Assembly: GCF_013179285.1 (NCBI RefSeq)
Contig: NZ_WVNW01000004.1
Location: 124,001 to 188,000, forward strand
Origin: Roseobacter sp. HKCCD6576-2
Lineage (GTDB): Bacteria; Pseudomonadota; Alphaproteobacteria; Rhodobacterales; Rhodobacteraceae
Reading direction: 5' to 3'
Length of the DNA stretch: 64,000 nucleotides
The notes beneath the pieces are model-generated. The model saw only the letters and a program-made list of their open reading frames with translations, did no database searches and was not told the DNA's origin. Positions within the stretch are counted from its first letter, which is position 1, and each line of letters starts with the position of its first letter. Shown here one piece after another: positions 1-8,795 of the stretch. A program made the translations under genes and the position numbers.

Positions 1-615
1 CATCGACATCAAGATGGCTGCCACGACCAAATCTATAATGAGAAATGGAAGAAAGATGAGGAAGCCGATCTGAAAGGCGCGCTCGACCTCGCTGAGCATG
101 AAGGATGGGATCAGGATGGATGGGTCGGGGGTCGTATCGACCGGCAATTCTCGGAGCGCCATCATCCCTTGCAAGGTATCCGGGTCGACACGGGCCTCCA
201 TGAAAAGGCGAAACGGCGCATAGGCCAACGGGATGGCCTGTTCCGGGGCAATCATCCCATCGATCAGTGGGGCAATACCTTCTGCGTAGGCTTCTTGAAA
301 AACCGGCGCCATCACAAAGTAGGTCAGGAAGAGCGCGAGGCTGACGATCAGCATATTGGGCGGTGATTGCTGTAGGCCGATGGCTTGCCGCAAGATCGAT
401 AGGACAGTGACGACAAAAGGGAAGCACGTTATCATGATCGCAAGCCCGGGGGCTAAGCTGAGCACTGTAATCAGCGCGATAATCTGAACAGCACGGGCGG
501 TCAAAGAGTCACCGTCTCCGAAATCGAGGGAGATTTCTTGAGCGCTGGCGCCACCTGCGAAAGCGGCGATAGACCCCACTACGACAAGGCCAGCAACGAG
601 CTGTTTAATCGGCAT
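1..615 (-). CDS. fliP: Flagellar export gate protein FliP (3' end outside window)
   Basis: Core membrane component of the flagellar type III export gate, where FliP, FliQ and FliR form the export channel in the inner membrane. The visible 205 codons start with ATG at 615 and run off the left edge. There is a signal-peptide-like N-terminus ending near ASAQ (residues about 22-26). A periplasmic stretch with the family motif SPPNMLIVSLALFLTYF and the usual hydrophobic blocks follow. The start overlaps the end of fliN by 11 bases, so the two are translationally coupled in the fliF-fliH-fliN-fliP operon. About 40 C-terminal residues of a normal FliP are missing only because of the window edge. Confidence 0.95.
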   Translation of the reverse strand, partial: MPIKQLVAGLVVVGSIAAFAGGASAQEISLDFGDGDSLTARAVQIIALITVLSLAPGLAIMITCFPFVVTVLSILRQAIGLQQSPPNMLIVSLALFLTYFVMAPVFQEAYAEGIAPLIDGMIAPEQAIPLAYAPFRLFMEARVDPDTLQGMMALRELPVDTTPDPSILIPSFMLSEVERAFQIGFLIFLPFLIIDLVVAAILMSM

Positions 616-883
616 AGCCTGGATCCACGACCTTGGTGACACGAATCGCGAGTTGCCCCGCCTGATCGCCTTCGAGTTCGACCAACTCGCCGGTCGCCAC
701 CAATCGATCACCGACGATGACCTCCACCTCATCCTCGATGCGACTATCCAATGGTAAGATCGCGTCACGTTCCATGTTCAAAAGCTCCGAGATCGTCGGA
801 CGCGCTCGACCAACGCAGACGCGGAGATCAACAGGGACATTGCGGAGCGCCCCATTGCGAATTTCGGCACTCGTTTCGGTCAT
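605..883 (-). CDS. fliN: Flagellar motor switch protein FliN
   Basis: Component of the C-ring (switch complex) below the MS ring, needed for torque, switching and docking of FliH/FliI. At 92 residues it is essentially a bare SpoA (surface presentation of antigens) domain: NVPVDLRVCVGRARPTISEL, then a region about acidic residues and a GDRLVATGELVELEGDQAGQ segment typical of FliN. It lacks the long N-terminal extension found in enterobacterial FliN, which is common in this lineage. It lies between the fliH-like gene (15 bases upstream) and fliP (overlapping downstream). Confidence 0.92.
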   Translation of the reverse strand: MTETSAEIRNGALRNVPVDLRVCVGRARPTISELLNMERDAILPLDSRIEDEVEVIVGDRLVATGELVELEGDQAGQLAIRVTKVVDPGYAD

Positions 884-898
884 TGGGCTATCCTTATC

Positions 899-1501
899 TT
901 AGATATCAGTCTGATCGGTGGCTGTGTCGGAGAAGTCGCGGATCGCCTCAGCAATACGAGCGCTGGCAGCATCCAAGTTGATCTCTCGCAGTTCGGTGCC
1001 GAATCGGAGCGTCACATGGCCCTCGGAATAGGAGGCGTCGGGCAGGACGGTCAGATCAACTGAGACGCTATTGGCGACAAACGTCTCCAATGTGGGGCAG
1101 ATCGACGGGGCGGCAATCAACTCGCAAGATCCATCAGGCAAATCACCAAGGATTTCGTCCAGTTCCGCACGGACTGTTGGCACCAATGCTTCGGCAACAA
1201 TAGCTGGCAACATTTGCTCAACTATCCCGTTGAAAAGGGGCTGAAACGCAGTCAGGACTTGAGCTCTTGCGTCGTCATACGTGAGGGTCAGATTCTTGAG
1301 CGTCTGGCTCAAGTCTTCACCGATCCGGGATCTGTTCTGTTTTTCGGCGGTGATGCAATCATCCCACCCGTTACGATACCCTTCTTTGAACGCGTCAAGC
1401 TTCAACGCCTCCAAATCCGCATCCGGCAGTTCTACCTTCACCTCAGACAAACCCTTGGAGGAGGGCGTTCCGAATTCTTCAAGCCTTAGCGCGCGTTCCA
1501 T
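899..1501 (-). CDS. fliH: FliH-like flagellar export ATPase regulator
   Basis: A 200-residue cytoplasmic protein in the FliH slot between fliF and fliN. FliH normally forms a dimer that holds FliI inactive and links it to the C-ring. Seen here: an AFKEGYRNGWDD segment near residues 37-48 resembling the FliH A/GxxxG motif, a helical middle, and an alpha/beta C-terminal part. Its ATG overlaps the TAA of fliF (TAATG), indicating coupling. Sequence similarity to classical FliH is weak, so the name rests on motif plus position. Confidence 0.75.
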   Translation of the reverse strand: MERALRLEEFGTPSSKGLSEVKVELPDADLEALKLDAFKEGYRNGWDDCITAEKQNRSRIGEDLSQTLKNLTLTYDDARAQVLTAFQPLFNGIVEQMLPAIVAEALVPTVRAELDEILGDLPDGSCELIAAPSICPTLETFVANSVSVDLTVLPDASYSEGHVTLRFGTELREINLDAASARIAEAIRDFSDTATDQTDI

Positions 1502-3156
1502 TAGGCTGGCTCCTCATCTTCTTCCATCCAACCGCGCAAAATCTCGACGGTCTCGTCTTGGCGCTCATCAATGAGTTTCCTCAGGCGATCTACCGGATCG
1601 ACCAGGGGCTCGGTCGGAGCGGGCAGCGCCGGGTCCATTCTGTCGGGGAGAAGCTCGCCATCTTGCGACCGCAACGTCGCCGACTGTGGAGGCGCTTGCT
1701 CGGATCGCGCAGATGGGGCTGCGTCGTCGGCCGATGATGTGAGAGCATAAGCGGGCGCGACATCGGGCAAAGCGTTGTTAGTTTCCGACCGGGCCAGCGC
1801 AGCAACGGACTGTCCGCGTAAGATCGGGCGCACCACACCAAATGCAATCGCTAAAGCGACCGCAGCCAAGAGACCCAGATATAAAAGGCGCGCGAGATCC
1901 AATCCGGTCCAAAGGTTGGAGGTGCTGACCTCTCCGACCCCGGAGGCTGCTTCCTCCTCAAACACCATAGATTGAATTGTCACCTGGTCACCGCGCTCTG
2001 CATCGAACCCAATGGCCGATCGGACCAATTGCTCAAGCGCCGCAATTTCTTGTTCACCGCGCGGCTCAATGACTTCAAGGCCGTCCTCATTGATCCGAGG
2101 CACACCATTGACCAACACGGCAACGCTGATCCGGCGTATACCGCCCGGGCCGGTTTCAACCTCGCGCTGCATCTCCGAGACGTCAAAAGTGACTCGCTCG
2201 CGGCTCTCGCTGTTCTGACTTGATGACGTGTCTCCTTCACCTTCAGCAGCATCCCCATCCGGCAGATTAGAGGCCACCGTCACGGCTCCAGACGCGCGAT
2301 CTTGTGCGGTGTTTGATCGCTCCTCGGTGTCCGTGGCGATGATGATGCGACTTTCGGGGTCGATCCGCCGTTCGACCAAAGTCTCATGTGCTGTGTTCAG
2401 ATCGACACTAACCTCAACGACAGCGTTGCCTTGACCAACCCGCGCCGTCAGCAAGCGCCCGATATTTCGACGCAAATCCTCAGCGCGTCCCGCAGAATCG
2501 GCGCCGGGCATGTCCAGGCGATCCCCACCAAGGAGCTGTCCGCTATCGGCATCAATCACAGTAACGTTCTCGGGCAACAAGCCGGGAACAGAAGACGCAA
2601 CAAGATAGCGCAAGGCTTCCGCATGACCGGAGCCGATCCCAACGGCGGCCGGGCGTATGGCCACAGAAGCGGTCACGTCCACACGGTCTTGAAACGGATC
2701 ATTGCCAGGATTGGCCAGGTGCACGCGGGCGGCGCGAATTCGAGGGCTGGCAAGAATGGTCCGGGCCAGTTCACCTTCCTTCGCCCGCCAATAGGCGGCA
2801 TCAAACATTTGCGAGGTCGTCCCGAAGCCTGAAAGCGAATCGAGCAGTTCGTAGCCGGCGGCTCCATTCGCGGGGAGACCTTCACCTGCCAAGCTCATGC
2901 GCAATTCATCGCGGTGCGCCTGATCAACGAAAATCGCGTCACCCCGCACCGAATGGGGCACACCGCGCGCCTCCAAAGCGGCGATCACCTCACCCGCGGC
3001 CGTCGGCTCTAGACCCGAATACAACAAGACGTAGCTGGGCGCGGTGGCCAAACGCGACAGGATAATAAGGGTGACAATCAGAGCCGCCACCCCACCGAGA
3101 AGAAGCGCCTTCCTCCGGGTTTCCAGCGCCATCCAATAAAGACTGAGCTGTTGCAC
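1501..3156 (-). CDS. fliF: Flagellar MS-ring protein FliF
   Basis: FliF oligomerises in the inner membrane as the MS ring, the base for rod assembly and FliG attachment. The 551 residues show a first membrane segment at about 18-36 and YscJ-type ring-building motifs (PSYVLLYSGLEP, EGELARTILASPRIRAARVHLA). A disordered acidic loop lies near 285-310, a second membrane segment at about 422-443, and a C-terminal FliG-binding tail (VDRLRKLIDERQDETVEILRGW cut short here). The start is GTG at 3156 with a GAGG Shine-Dalgarno just upstream; the next ATG is codon 9. It is the first gene of the leftward operon and diverges from fliL. Confidence 0.96.
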   Translation of the reverse strand: MQQLSLYWMALETRRKALLLGGVAALIVTLIILSRLATAPSYVLLYSGLEPTAAGEVIAALEARGVPHSVRGDAIFVDQAHRDELRMSLAGEGLPANGAAGYELLDSLSGFGTTSQMFDAAYWRAKEGELARTILASPRIRAARVHLANPGNDPFQDRVDVTASVAIRPAAVGIGSGHAEALRYLVASSVPGLLPENVTVIDADSGQLLGGDRLDMPGADSAGRAEDLRRNIGRLLTARVGQGNAVVEVSVDLNTAHETLVERRIDPESRIIIATDTEERSNTAQDRASGAVTVASNLPDGDAAEGEGDTSSSQNSESRERVTFDVSEMQREVETGPGGIRRISVAVLVNGVPRINEDGLEVIEPRGEQEIAALEQLVRSAIGFDAERGDQVTIQSMVFEEEAASGVGEVSTSNLWTGLDLARLLYLGLLAAVALAIAFGVVRPILRGQSVAALARSETNNALPDVAPAYALTSSADDAAPSARSEQAPPQSATLRSQDGELLPDRMDPALPAPTEPLVDPVDRLRKLIDERQDETVEILRGWMEEDEEPA

Positions 3157-3216
3157 CTGTCACCTCATCATTGCGCCATTCTGGCCCGTTCGATCTGGGT
3201 AATAGGCTTGCGGCGA

Positions 3217-3231
3217 TTAACATTCGGTTAG
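3217..3231. promoter_or_regulatory. CtrA-like box between divergent fliF and fliL
   Basis: The sequence TTAACATTCGGTTAG matches the CtrA consensus TTAA-N7-TTAA except for the last base. It sits midway in the 125-bp gap between the two divergent flagellar operons. CtrA controls flagellar genes in Rhodobacterales and Caulobacter, so a role here is plausible. It is a single site found by eye. Confidence 0.5.
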
Positions 3232-3281
3232 TGCAGGCGAGCTAGAACAAACGGAGATCAAATCTGTAGGAGACGGACAGA

Positions 3282-3779
3282 ATGGCCGTGTTAGCTGACC
3301 CAGATTCAACCTTGGCCCGAAAGAAACGTGGCCTGCTGATGCCGTTTCTGATTGGGCTGATTTTGGCCGCCGCCGCCGGCGGTGGCGGGTATTGGGCCGT
3401 GACCAATGGACCGCTGGCCGCAATGTTCACCCAAGCTGAGGAAGACGATCAGCCGGCCATGCGGCCCGCGGAATATGTGCCGGTCACGTTCGTTCCATTG
3501 GAGACGCTCATCGTTTCTTTAGGTTCAGAATCATCCGGTCAGCATCTGATCGTCACGGCACAGCTTGAGGTGGATCCGGCCTATGCCGATGAGGTTATGA
3601 CCCTGTCGCCACGGGTTCTTGACGTGCTGAACAGTTATCTCCGCGTCGTGGAGATCGACGAACTGAGCGAGCCGACCAGCTTGCTTCGATTACGGGCCCA
3701 GATGCTGCGCCGCGTGCAAATCGTCACCGGCGAGGGCCGCGTCCGTGATCTTCTGATAACGCAATTTGTGGTGAACTGA
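3282..3779 (+). CDS. fliL: Flagellar basal-body protein FliL
   Basis: FliL surrounds the stator and supports motor torque. The 165 residues have a short cytoplasmic N-terminus, one membrane segment at about 20-45 (rich in Ala/Gly), and a periplasmic FliL domain. That domain contains VPLETLIVSLG and a conserved C-terminus ending DLLITQFVVN. It heads the rightward operon, and its stop overlaps the next start (TGATG). A second FliL-like gene lies at 13069-13572. Confidence 0.92.
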   Translation: MAVLADPDSTLARKKRGLLMPFLIGLILAAAAGGGGYWAVTNGPLAAMFTQAEEDDQPAMRPAEYVPVTFVPLETLIVSLGSESSGQHLIVTAQLEVDPAYADEVMTLSPRVLDVLNSYLRVVEIDELSEPTSLLRLRAQMLRRVQIVTGEGRVRDLLITQFVVN

Positions 3780-4297
3780 TGGATATGGCTCTGACTTTTT
3801 TGGCGGATATGTTGATGGTGGCGGCTGCGCTCGGCGCGGCGGTTTATTGTTTTGTGCTCTCCCGACGCGTGAGCAATCTAAACAGTATTGATAAGGGTCT
3901 CGGCGGTGCGATCGCTGTTCTATCGGCGCAAGTCGACGACATGAACAGAGTCCTTGAGGCCACTAAGTCCGACTCCGATATTGCCGCGGCTCGCATGGAG
4001 AGTTTGACGCATCAGGCTCGCGGCATCGCCGATAATCTGGAGACGATGATCGCCGCCTGTCATGACCTCGCCGATCCGGTCCTGGCACCAGGACCCGCGT
4101 TGCGCGGCGATGACACAATCACAACCAAGATAGATGATCTAGATCTGGCAGATGACGAGACCCAAGACTCTTCTCAGTCGGCGGCAATTCCAACACCGCT
4201 CTTTAGCACGCCGGCCCCGCAGCTGACGGAGCAAGACACTCAAGAACACCCGACTCTTTGCCATGCTGACGCAGAAATAGCGGAAGCTCAGCAATGA
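3779..4297 (+). CDS. Membrane-anchored flagellar-cluster protein, DUF6468-like
   Basis: 172 residues: an N-terminal membrane segment at about 5-28, then a heptad-like helical region (residues about 35-105, VSNLNSIDKGLGGAIAVLSA onward), then an acidic, proline-rich tail. It looks like the alphaproteobacterial DUF6468-type proteins found between fliL and motA; that assignment is from memory of the family's context. Its function is unknown. Start and stop both overlap neighbours (TGATG with fliL, ATGA with motE), so it is surely co-expressed with the motor genes and may act on the stator or switch. Confidence 0.75.
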   Translation: MDMALTFLADMLMVAAALGAAVYCFVLSRRVSNLNSIDKGLGGAIAVLSAQVDDMNRVLEATKSDSDIAAARMESLTHQARGIADNLETMIAACHDLADPVLAPGPALRGDDTITTKIDDLDLADDETQDSSQSAAIPTPLFSTPAPQLTEQDTQEHPTLCHADAEIAEAQQ

Positions 4298-4914
4298 GCG
4301 TTCGAAAAACGAGAGGCGAGAAGCGTTGGCGGCGGCGAAGCCTGCTGCTCTTACTCTGCGGCGCATTCGGGTTGTCAGGTGTTCTGCGTCTTGGCACGCT
4401 GGAAGTGGCATGGGCGTCGACACTGGATTCAGGTGCCTCGCCGATTGCCATCGTAGATGCCGAGATGAACTGCCCGATGACGGCCCCCGTCGAGGAGGCG
4501 TTAGCCATGATCCGGGAAAGGGCTGAATTTCTCGACGCGCGCGAGGCAGAGCTTGACGGGCGTGAGCAGGCCGTCATCGCGGCACGCGCCCTCATCGAGG
4601 ATCGGCTGGCGGCCCTGGAAGAGACCGAAGCACGATTGCAGGCACTTCTTGCCATGTCGGACAGCGCGGCAGAAACAGATCTGCAGCAGCTTACGCAGTT
4701 GTATGAGACCATGGATCCCGAAAGCGCTGCCCCGCTCTTCGAGCAAATGGACGTCAGCTTCGCTGCGGGCTTTCTGTCGCGAATGCGCCCTGAGGCAGGT
4801 GCCGCAATACTGGCCGAGTTACCGCCTGAGACCGCTTATTCGATCTCCGTTCTCCTTGCGACGCGAAACGCCACTGCACCTCGTTTTTCGGAGCCGGTGC
4901 CCACGGAAAATTAA
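4294..4914 (+). CDS. motE: MotE-like periplasmic motility protein
   Basis: 206 residues with a basic N-terminus and one membrane segment (about 15-37). A coiled coil covers about 68-118 (EAELDGREQAVIAARALIED). The C-terminal helical domain (LYETMDPESAAPLFEQMD, then FLSRMRPEAGAAILAELPPE) resembles the MgtE N-terminal fold used by the MotE family. In rhizobia MotE is a periplasmic chaperone for the motility protein MotC. The position immediately before motA fits a stator-assembly role. Confidence 0.8.
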   Translation: MSVRKTRGEKRWRRRSLLLLLCGAFGLSGVLRLGTLEVAWASTLDSGASPIAIVDAEMNCPMTAPVEEALAMIRERAEFLDAREAELDGREQAVIAARALIEDRLAALEETEARLQALLAMSDSAAETDLQQLTQLYETMDPESAAPLFEQMDVSFAAGFLSRMRPEAGAAILAELPPETAYSISVLLATRNATAPRFSEPVPTEN

Positions 4915-4917
4915 ACC

Positions 4918-4937
4918 TTCTCCCCGAAAACGGAGAA
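4918..4937. other. Short hairpin between motE and motA
   Basis: TTCTCC and GGAGAA face each other across an 8-base loop, just after the motE stop and 25 bases before motA. There is no long T-tract, so this is more likely an mRNA-stabilising or attenuating hairpin than a full terminator. Confidence 0.4.
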
Positions 4938-4962
4938 AACCCTATCACATGAGGCGCACTGC

Positions 4963-5835
4963 ATGATTGGTTTGATCGGTATTCTCATCGTGTTTGTGAC
5001 CGTGTTCGGTGGCTATATGGCGGCGGGTGGCAAAATCTCCGTCATATTGCAGTCGCTCCCCTATGAGTTGACGATGATTGGTGGAGCGGCCGTTGGCGCC
5101 TTCATCATCGCCAACAATGGCTCCGGCGCGAAACACACCCTGAAAGATATCTCTAAAGTCTTCAGGGGGCCGCATTGGCGATCTGATGATTATCGGGAGC
5201 TTTTGTGCCTCCTTTTCGAATTGATCCGTCTCGGCCGTCAGAACACGGTCGCTCTAGAGGAACATATCGAAGCTCCCGATGCGTCGGAGATTTTTGGTCG
5301 CTATCCGCGCATTCTGGCAGATCAAGAAGCAACCGATTTGATCTGCGATACGCTGCGATCCGCGTCCATGAACTATGACGACCCGCACCAGGTCGAAGAA
5401 GTATTGGAGAAGCGGCTCGAGAACAGACTGCAACACGCAATGCATCCAGCGCATGCGATGCAAACCGTGGCTGATGCGCTTCCTGCACTGGGCATCGTCG
5501 CTGCGGTATTGGGCGTGATCAAAACGATGAGCTCGATTGATCAGCCGCCGCAAATCCTCGGCGGAATGATCGGTGGCGCCCTGGTCGGGACCTTTCTTGG
5601 GGTATTCTTATCCTATGGATTTGTGGGGCCGTTTGCGACGCGGCTTAAGACAGTTGTTGAAGAAGATCATCATTTCTATGCTCTGATACGGGAAGTCTTG
5701 GTCGCCAATCTGTTCAACCATGCCACCAATATCTGCATCGAGGTGGGGCGCCAGAACACGCCAACCCACATCCGGCCAGCGTTCAACGATCTTGAAAAAT
5801 CGCTAAAATCTCTAAAACAACCGGCGGCGGCATGA
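4963..5835 (+). CDS. motA: Flagellar stator protein MotA
   Basis: Proton-channel subunit of the flagellar stator. The 290 residues match the long MotA form of alphaproteobacteria. There are N-terminal membrane segments, a cytoplasmic loop with the FELIRLGRQNTVALEEHIE-type region that contacts FliG, and two C-terminal membrane segments around ALPALGIVAAVLGVIKTMSS and GTFLGVFLSYGFVGPFA. MotB, its obligate partner, is not adjacent and not in the window. Its stop overlaps the next start (ATGA). Confidence 0.96.
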   Translation: MIGLIGILIVFVTVFGGYMAAGGKISVILQSLPYELTMIGGAAVGAFIIANNGSGAKHTLKDISKVFRGPHWRSDDYRELLCLLFELIRLGRQNTVALEEHIEAPDASEIFGRYPRILADQEATDLICDTLRSASMNYDDPHQVEEVLEKRLENRLQHAMHPAHAMQTVADALPALGIVAAVLGVIKTMSSIDQPPQILGGMIGGALVGTFLGVFLSYGFVGPFATRLKTVVEEDHHFYALIREVLVANLFNHATNICIEVGRQNTPTHIRPAFNDLEKSLKSLKQPAAA

Positions 5836-7982
5836 CTCGTTTTGCGCTGATCATTGCGCTGCTTTGGGTGTTGCCAAATCATGCGATGGGTCAAGCGGTC
5901 GTGATCCGCTCCGGTGAACATGACGAGTTTACTCGCTTGGTTGTTCCAATAGGTGCAGAGCGAAGCTGGGTGCACGAGCAACAAGATCGACGTCACAAGT
6001 TGACCTTTACCCCGCCGATTCAAAACTATGACCTAAGCGACGTCTTTACGCGCATCCCTCGGAACCGTCTGGTCGATATCGGTCAATCGGATGGGCTTGA
6101 GCTAAGCCTCGCCTGTGATTGCGAGGTTCGTCTGTTTCGCTTCCGAGACCGATTTCTCGTCATCGATATCGCGGACCGCGACACCGTCAATACAAGGTCA
6201 ACACCCCGAGCAATGCGACCAATCTTCCGTCCGACCATCGAGGATCAGCGCCCAATTCCGCGGAGGGCCGCCGAGCCGGTCGGTCTTCCGAGCCCCTTTG
6301 ACAGGCCACAGTTGAGCTTGAGTACCGAAGAGTTGCCGCCACCTGCCGCAACAAACCCGCCGGAGATAGATGGTGCAGCGCTCAATAACGCCGCAGATCA
6401 CCTCGCTGAGCAAATGGCCCGCGCCCTCGCCACCGGCCTTCTCGAAGCAGCGCCTGGACAACCCTTGTCAGCCGGAGATCCGCTTCAATCGACGACAGTT
6501 GAGCAGGCTGCCTCGGACCGGGCAAACGCATCAAATCTCGAAGAGGAGTTCATGCCTCCGGCGATCGGCACCACCGACCCCGGCCCGGCAACGCCTGGTA
6601 TCGCGCTAAGGGCTGAAACCGCATTTGACACAATCCGGCAAGGACTGGGCGCAGCTATATCTGCCCAACCTCCGCTGTCTTGCGATCCAGAAACCGAGTT
6701 GGCGATTTCGACCTGGTCTAACGGTCTGGGATTTGAGCAAGAGATCGGCTGGCTCCGCGCACAGATCTATGATGATCGCGATCAACTCATCCCAGACGCT
6801 GTCATCGATTTGGCGCGTTTTTACATCTATTATGGCTTTGGTGCCGAAGCGATGTTTTGGTTGCACCAACTGCCATCAGCACCGGAAACGGAGTTGGCAA
6901 TTGCCCGGTACCTGAATGAGGAGCCTGGGTCAGCCTTTTCGCCAATCGAAACGATGGCAGCCTGCAACGGAATGGAGTTGTTGTGGCGCTATTTAGATGA
7001 TCCGAACACTACACAGCTAAGCACGGAAACTCTTGGACCCGTCTTTCAGGCGTTCACGCGTTTGCCACCCGAACTCCGGGACATTCTTGGCCCCGAACTG
7101 GCACGCCGCTTGCAAGAAGACGGCGAAATCGACACGGCACAAGACGTGCGCAACGCAGTTGCGCGTGGTGGTCGACTAACAGAAAGTCGGCAGATCTTGT
7201 TGGATATGGATCTGGATCAGCCCGCCGCTCCCGATCACGCAATCGCCAGTCTTGAAGAGGTGATGCACCGCGAAAGCAGCTCGATACCCGACGCCATGCT
7301 CCACTATCTCCGTGTGCACCGAGATGAAAACCGTGTTGTTCCGATCGAACAGCTCATCGCCGCAGACGCTCTTTTGCGCGAAGCCTCTGACCTGCCGGAG
7401 CAAGGCGGGTTGTGGCACGAGATGGTCTTCGCCAACGCCAGGGCGGATAGGTTGGGCCGGGCGTTGGACCTCCTTGATCAAACAAACGACACCCCCCTTG
7501 AGCAGAGTGTCTTAACGGACCTATTTGCCAGCTTTCTCCGGCGCAACGACGATGCGTCACTGATGATTTTGGCGGCGGCGCGCGCTGATCGTTGGCGCCG
7601 CCTCGCCAATACAATGCAACTGCGCCGCGAGATTGCCGGACGATTTCTCCGAGACGGATTGCCGGAGCTGGCCTTCCGGATTGCACCTAGAGGTCAACCG
7701 ATCGAAGCATGGGTGGTCGACGCGCCCGACAACTCTGATCCAGAACAAGGCGAAGTTCTATCCCTTTGGCAGCGCGGCGATTGGCAATCCCTGGCGCAGA
7801 CATCGACCGGCCCACACGCCGTGTTTGCAGAGCAGATCGTGGCTATAGAAGATTCGCCTTCGACGAGCGCCGACCCAAATGATCTACGCGCGATCCAAGA
7901 AACCGTGGCCGACAGCGCCGCTATCCGTGCGCTGGTAGAGGCCGCGTTGACCACGCCGCCCACGCTTTCCTCGGCTGACTAA
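5832..7982 (+). CDS. Large periplasmic motility-operon protein, uncharacterised
   Basis: A 716-residue protein with a signal peptide (about 1-20, cleavage near MGQA). It has an N-terminal beta-rich region resembling an AMIN-type domain (residues about 20-115: VIRSGEHDEFTRLVVPIG, then RFRDRFLVIDIAD). A proline/alanine-rich linker to about 260 follows, then a long helical-repeat (TPR/SEL-like) C-terminal part with repeated RDGL/EAM helices. No enzyme motif is visible. It is translationally coupled to motA and followed by a lytic transglycosylase, so a cell-wall-binding stator or basal-body accessory role is inferred. It could be functionally analogous to rhizobial MotC or to rhodobacterial accessory motor proteins, but no specific homology can be claimed. 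Confidence 0.75.
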   Translation: MTRFALIIALLWVLPNHAMGQAVVIRSGEHDEFTRLVVPIGAERSWVHEQQDRRHKLTFTPPIQNYDLSDVFTRIPRNRLVDIGQSDGLELSLACDCEVRLFRFRDRFLVIDIADRDTVNTRSTPRAMRPIFRPTIEDQRPIPRRAAEPVGLPSPFDRPQLSLSTEELPPPAATNPPEIDGAALNNAADHLAEQMARALATGLLEAAPGQPLSAGDPLQSTTVEQAASDRANASNLEEEFMPPAIGTTDPGPATPGIALRAETAFDTIRQGLGAAISAQPPLSCDPETELAISTWSNGLGFEQEIGWLRAQIYDDRDQLIPDAVIDLARFYIYYGFGAEAMFWLHQLPSAPETELAIARYLNEEPGSAFSPIETMAACNGMELLWRYLDDPNTTQLSTETLGPVFQAFTRLPPELRDILGPELARRLQEDGEIDTAQDVRNAVARGGRLTESRQILLDMDLDQPAAPDHAIASLEEVMHRESSSIPDAMLHYLRVHRDENRVVPIEQLIAADALLREASDLPEQGGLWHEMVFANARADRLGRALDLLDQTNDTPLEQSVLTDLFASFLRRNDDASLMILAAARADRWRRLANTMQLRREIAGRFLRDGLPELAFRIAPRGQPIEAWVVDAPDNSDPEQGEVLSLWQRGDWQSLAQTSTGPHAVFAEQIVAIEDSPSTSADPNDLRAIQETVADSAAIRALVEAALTTPPTLSSAD

Positions 7983-8051
7983 CGGATTGGTAAACTGTTC
8001 AGCCTAATCTGGTCTCCATCGACCGCCTTGCAAGAATTGCGAGCCCTCAGA

Positions 8052-8795
8052 ATGCGCCTCATTCCTTCGTGGGGAAACCGCAGATGCCCTTTGCCAGTTG
8101 TTGTGGTGATGGCCGTTCAGGTTTTGATTTTCTTATCTCACACGTCGAATGCGTCAACCGCCACAATCGGCGGCTCCGACCAATGCGATTTAGCCGCTCG
8201 ACAGTCCGCGGTTGAAACAGCGGTCCCGATCACAGTGTTGATGGCGATCTCACGAACAGAGACAGGGCGCACACGAAACGGACAGGTTTCTCCATGGCCT
8301 TGGACCGTCAATATGGAAGGCCAAGGCATCTGGTTTGAAAGCCGTGAAGAGGCCCAAACCTATATCCTTGCGCGTCACGCAGACGGCGCGCGCAACTTTG
8401 ATGTCGGTTGTTTCCAGATCAATTATCGCTGGCATGGCGCACAGTTCGCCTCGATCCAGATGATGCTCGACCCGCTGACTAATGCAAGGTATGCGGCGCA
8501 GTTCTTGGCTGAACTCCACGGTGAGTTTGGCAGTTGGGAAGCCGCTGCAGGGGCATATCATTCGCGCACGGACCGTCATGCCAGGCGCTATCTAACAACC
8601 TATCGGCGCCACTACGCCGCCTTAGCCTCAGGTCAAGACGCGCGGAGCGACGTGTCCCCCTCTCGAAGACTGAACGAATCTGTCCGGGAAAACACCTTCC
8701 CACTTCTGCGCTCAAACAACCTGCCGCCGACCGGTCTTGGGTCGCTCATGCCCCAGACTGTGCAGCACGCCGGTGTGCTTCTGGAGGCCATGTAA
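8052..8795 (+). CDS. sltF: Flagellar lytic transglycosylase, SltF-like
   Basis: 247 residues with a hydrophobic export signal (about 14-29) and an SLT goose-lysozyme-type domain. The likely catalytic Glu70 lies in SRTETGRT, followed by DVGCFQINYRWHG and the AAGAYHSR motif near the end of the domain. It would cut peptidoglycan so the rod can pass. In Rhodobacter sphaeroides SltF is the separate rod-associated muramidase, and here too FlgJ (22964-23278) lacks a muramidase domain. ATG at 8052 is preferred over an upstream TTG (8028). The stop overlaps the flhA start (TAATG). Confidence 0.85.
   Translation: MRLIPSWGNRRCPLPVVVVMAVQVLIFLSHTSNASTATIGGSDQCDLAARQSAVETAVPITVLMAISRTETGRTRNGQVSPWPWTVNMEGQGIWFESREEAQTYILARHADGARNFDVGCFQINYRWHGAQFASIQMMLDPLTNARYAAQFLAELHGEFGSWEAAAGAYHSRTDRHARRYLTTYRRHYAALASGQDARSDVSPSRRLNESVRENTFPLLRSNNLPPTGLGSLMPQTVQHAGVLLEAM

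Noticed and set aside
8534-8794. Upstream extension of flhA
   Set aside because: It overlaps sltF in another frame and has no FlhA similarity; ATG 8795 gives the normal FlhA N-terminus.
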